Shown here: one piece after another, positions 44,523-44,762 of the stretch | How the letters are laid out: each line of letters begins with the position of its first letter | Numbering within the stretch: the first letter of the stretch is position 1 | Assembly: GCA_016208685.1 (NCBI GenBank) | Contig: JACQXM010000039.1 | Span: 1 to 44,762, forward strand | Origin: Planctomycetota bacterium | GTDB taxonomy: Bacteria > Planctomycetota > Phycisphaerae > UBA1845 | DNA length: 44,762 nt | Direction of reading: 5' to 3' | Notes under the pieces: model-generated | What the model was told of the DNA's origin: nothing | The model's database searches: none | Seen by the model: the letters and a program-made list of their open reading frames with translations, nothing else | Translations under genes and position numbers: made by a program

Positions 44523-44550
44523 ATCCTACTACATCTGTAGGAGAAGTCAA
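44523..44550 (-). promoter_or_regulatory. Promoter of the repressor gene with BlaI/CopY-type operator
   Basis: On the minus strand, TTGACT (-35, 44545-44550) and TAGGAT (-10, 44523-44528) are separated by 16 nt. The spacer contains the perfect dyad CTACATCTGTAG (44529-44540), which includes TACATCTGTA, a match to the TACANNTGTA box of CopY/BlaI-type repressors. A second partial copy, CCTACTACAAACG, lies at 44502-44514, around the expected transcription start. Confidence 0.8.
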
Positions 44551-44670
44551 GCGTTTTTCCCCCGCGCCACAGGTTTCTACAAACGCCCGGCAGGCCGCGG
44601 GGCTGCACCTCGCGCGGACCGGCGGCCGGGTGAGTTTTGAGACGTAGTCAATATGTCTTTGGCCCCTTTC

Positions 44671-44762
44671 TTATGCGGCTGCGGTTTTCTGCGACAGGTA
44701 CCACTCGAAGTCATAGGGTCGCCGGTCCCGGAGCATGGCGAACACGATGCCGGTCAGGCGGC
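44671..44762 (-). CDS. Probable transposase, C-terminal fragment cut by the window edge
   Basis: The minus strand is open from the right edge to a TAA at 44671-44673. It encodes about 29 residues: RLTGIVFAMLRDRRPYDFEW, then YLSQKTAAA. The AMLRD..PY end resembles the C-terminus of IS110/IS116-type and similar transposases, but 29 residues are too few for a firm family call. The sequence after the stop (44634-44670) is locally AT-richer than the rest, as expected near an insertion-sequence end. Confidence 0.45.
   Translation of the reverse strand, partial: RLTGIVFAMLRDRRPYDFEWYLSQKTAAA

Overview
The window is GC-rich bacterial DNA. It most resembles a Planctomycetota genome, probably an uncultured lineage. 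This is inferred from the mix of traits: a PPC-like secreted protein with an IPTL-CTERM tail, a short planctomycete-type hypothetical between gap and pgk, a very large BlaI/M56-linked envelope gene cluster with a squalene-cyclase-like periplasmic domain, and intergenic gaps full of hairpin repeats. No rRNA, tRNA, CRISPR array or prophage was found.

Left part (1-17 kb). This part holds mostly unlinked genes: the 3' end of an IPTL-CTERM surface protein, a fused class II aldolase/short-chain dehydrogenase of the rhamnulose-phosphate aldolase/lactaldehyde dehydrogenase type, rlmN, mfd (convergent with rlmN), a secreted protein of unknown function, and a Cys/Met-metabolism PLP enzyme. A three-gene operon of small exported or membrane proteins follows on the minus strand, driven by a clear promoter. 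Next come an SPL-like radical SAM protein with odd cysteine spacing, a methyltransferase, an orphan larC, and a membrane-anchored DUF2802/DUF6115-like protein.

Middle part (17-31 kb). A minus-strand central-metabolism cluster runs gap, an 88-aa hypothetical, pgk, rpe. A DNA alkylation-repair pair follows: an Ada-AraC-AlkA fusion overlapping ogt, with a 14-bp dyad upstream. Then come a membrane diguanylate cyclase and a small helical protein. A 1.6-kb non-coding block carries two copies of a roughly 418-bp repeat built from tetraloop hairpins. Kbl and a second methyltransferase follow, then a second, unrelated hairpin array.

Right part (31.3-44.5 kb). All genes lie on the minus strand. Read in transcription order they are a BlaI-type repressor, a giant M56 (BlaR1-like) metalloprotease without the penicillin sensor, a 928-residue TPR protein, ExbB/TolQ, ExbD/TolR, and a 1486-residue protein. 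The last fuses a TolB-like propeller, a TonB/TolA-like SxxxH membrane helix, a Pro/Ala-rich linker, a squalene-cyclase-like toroid and a carboxypeptidase-regulatory-like domain. The composition recalls a Tol-Pal system (TolQ, TolR, TolA plus TolB, CpoB) rebuilt with one fused transducer and placed beside a BlaI/M56 proteolytic switch. A CopY/BlaI-type operator, TACATCTGTA, sits exactly between the -35 and -10 of the repressor promoter. This is the best candidate in the window for an undescribed system. The right edge cuts into the 3' end of a probable transposase.

Several genes (rlmN, the ada-alkA fusion, and the first gene of the small-protein operon) have a -10-like hexamer only 6-7 nt before the ATG, which suggests leaderless mRNAs.
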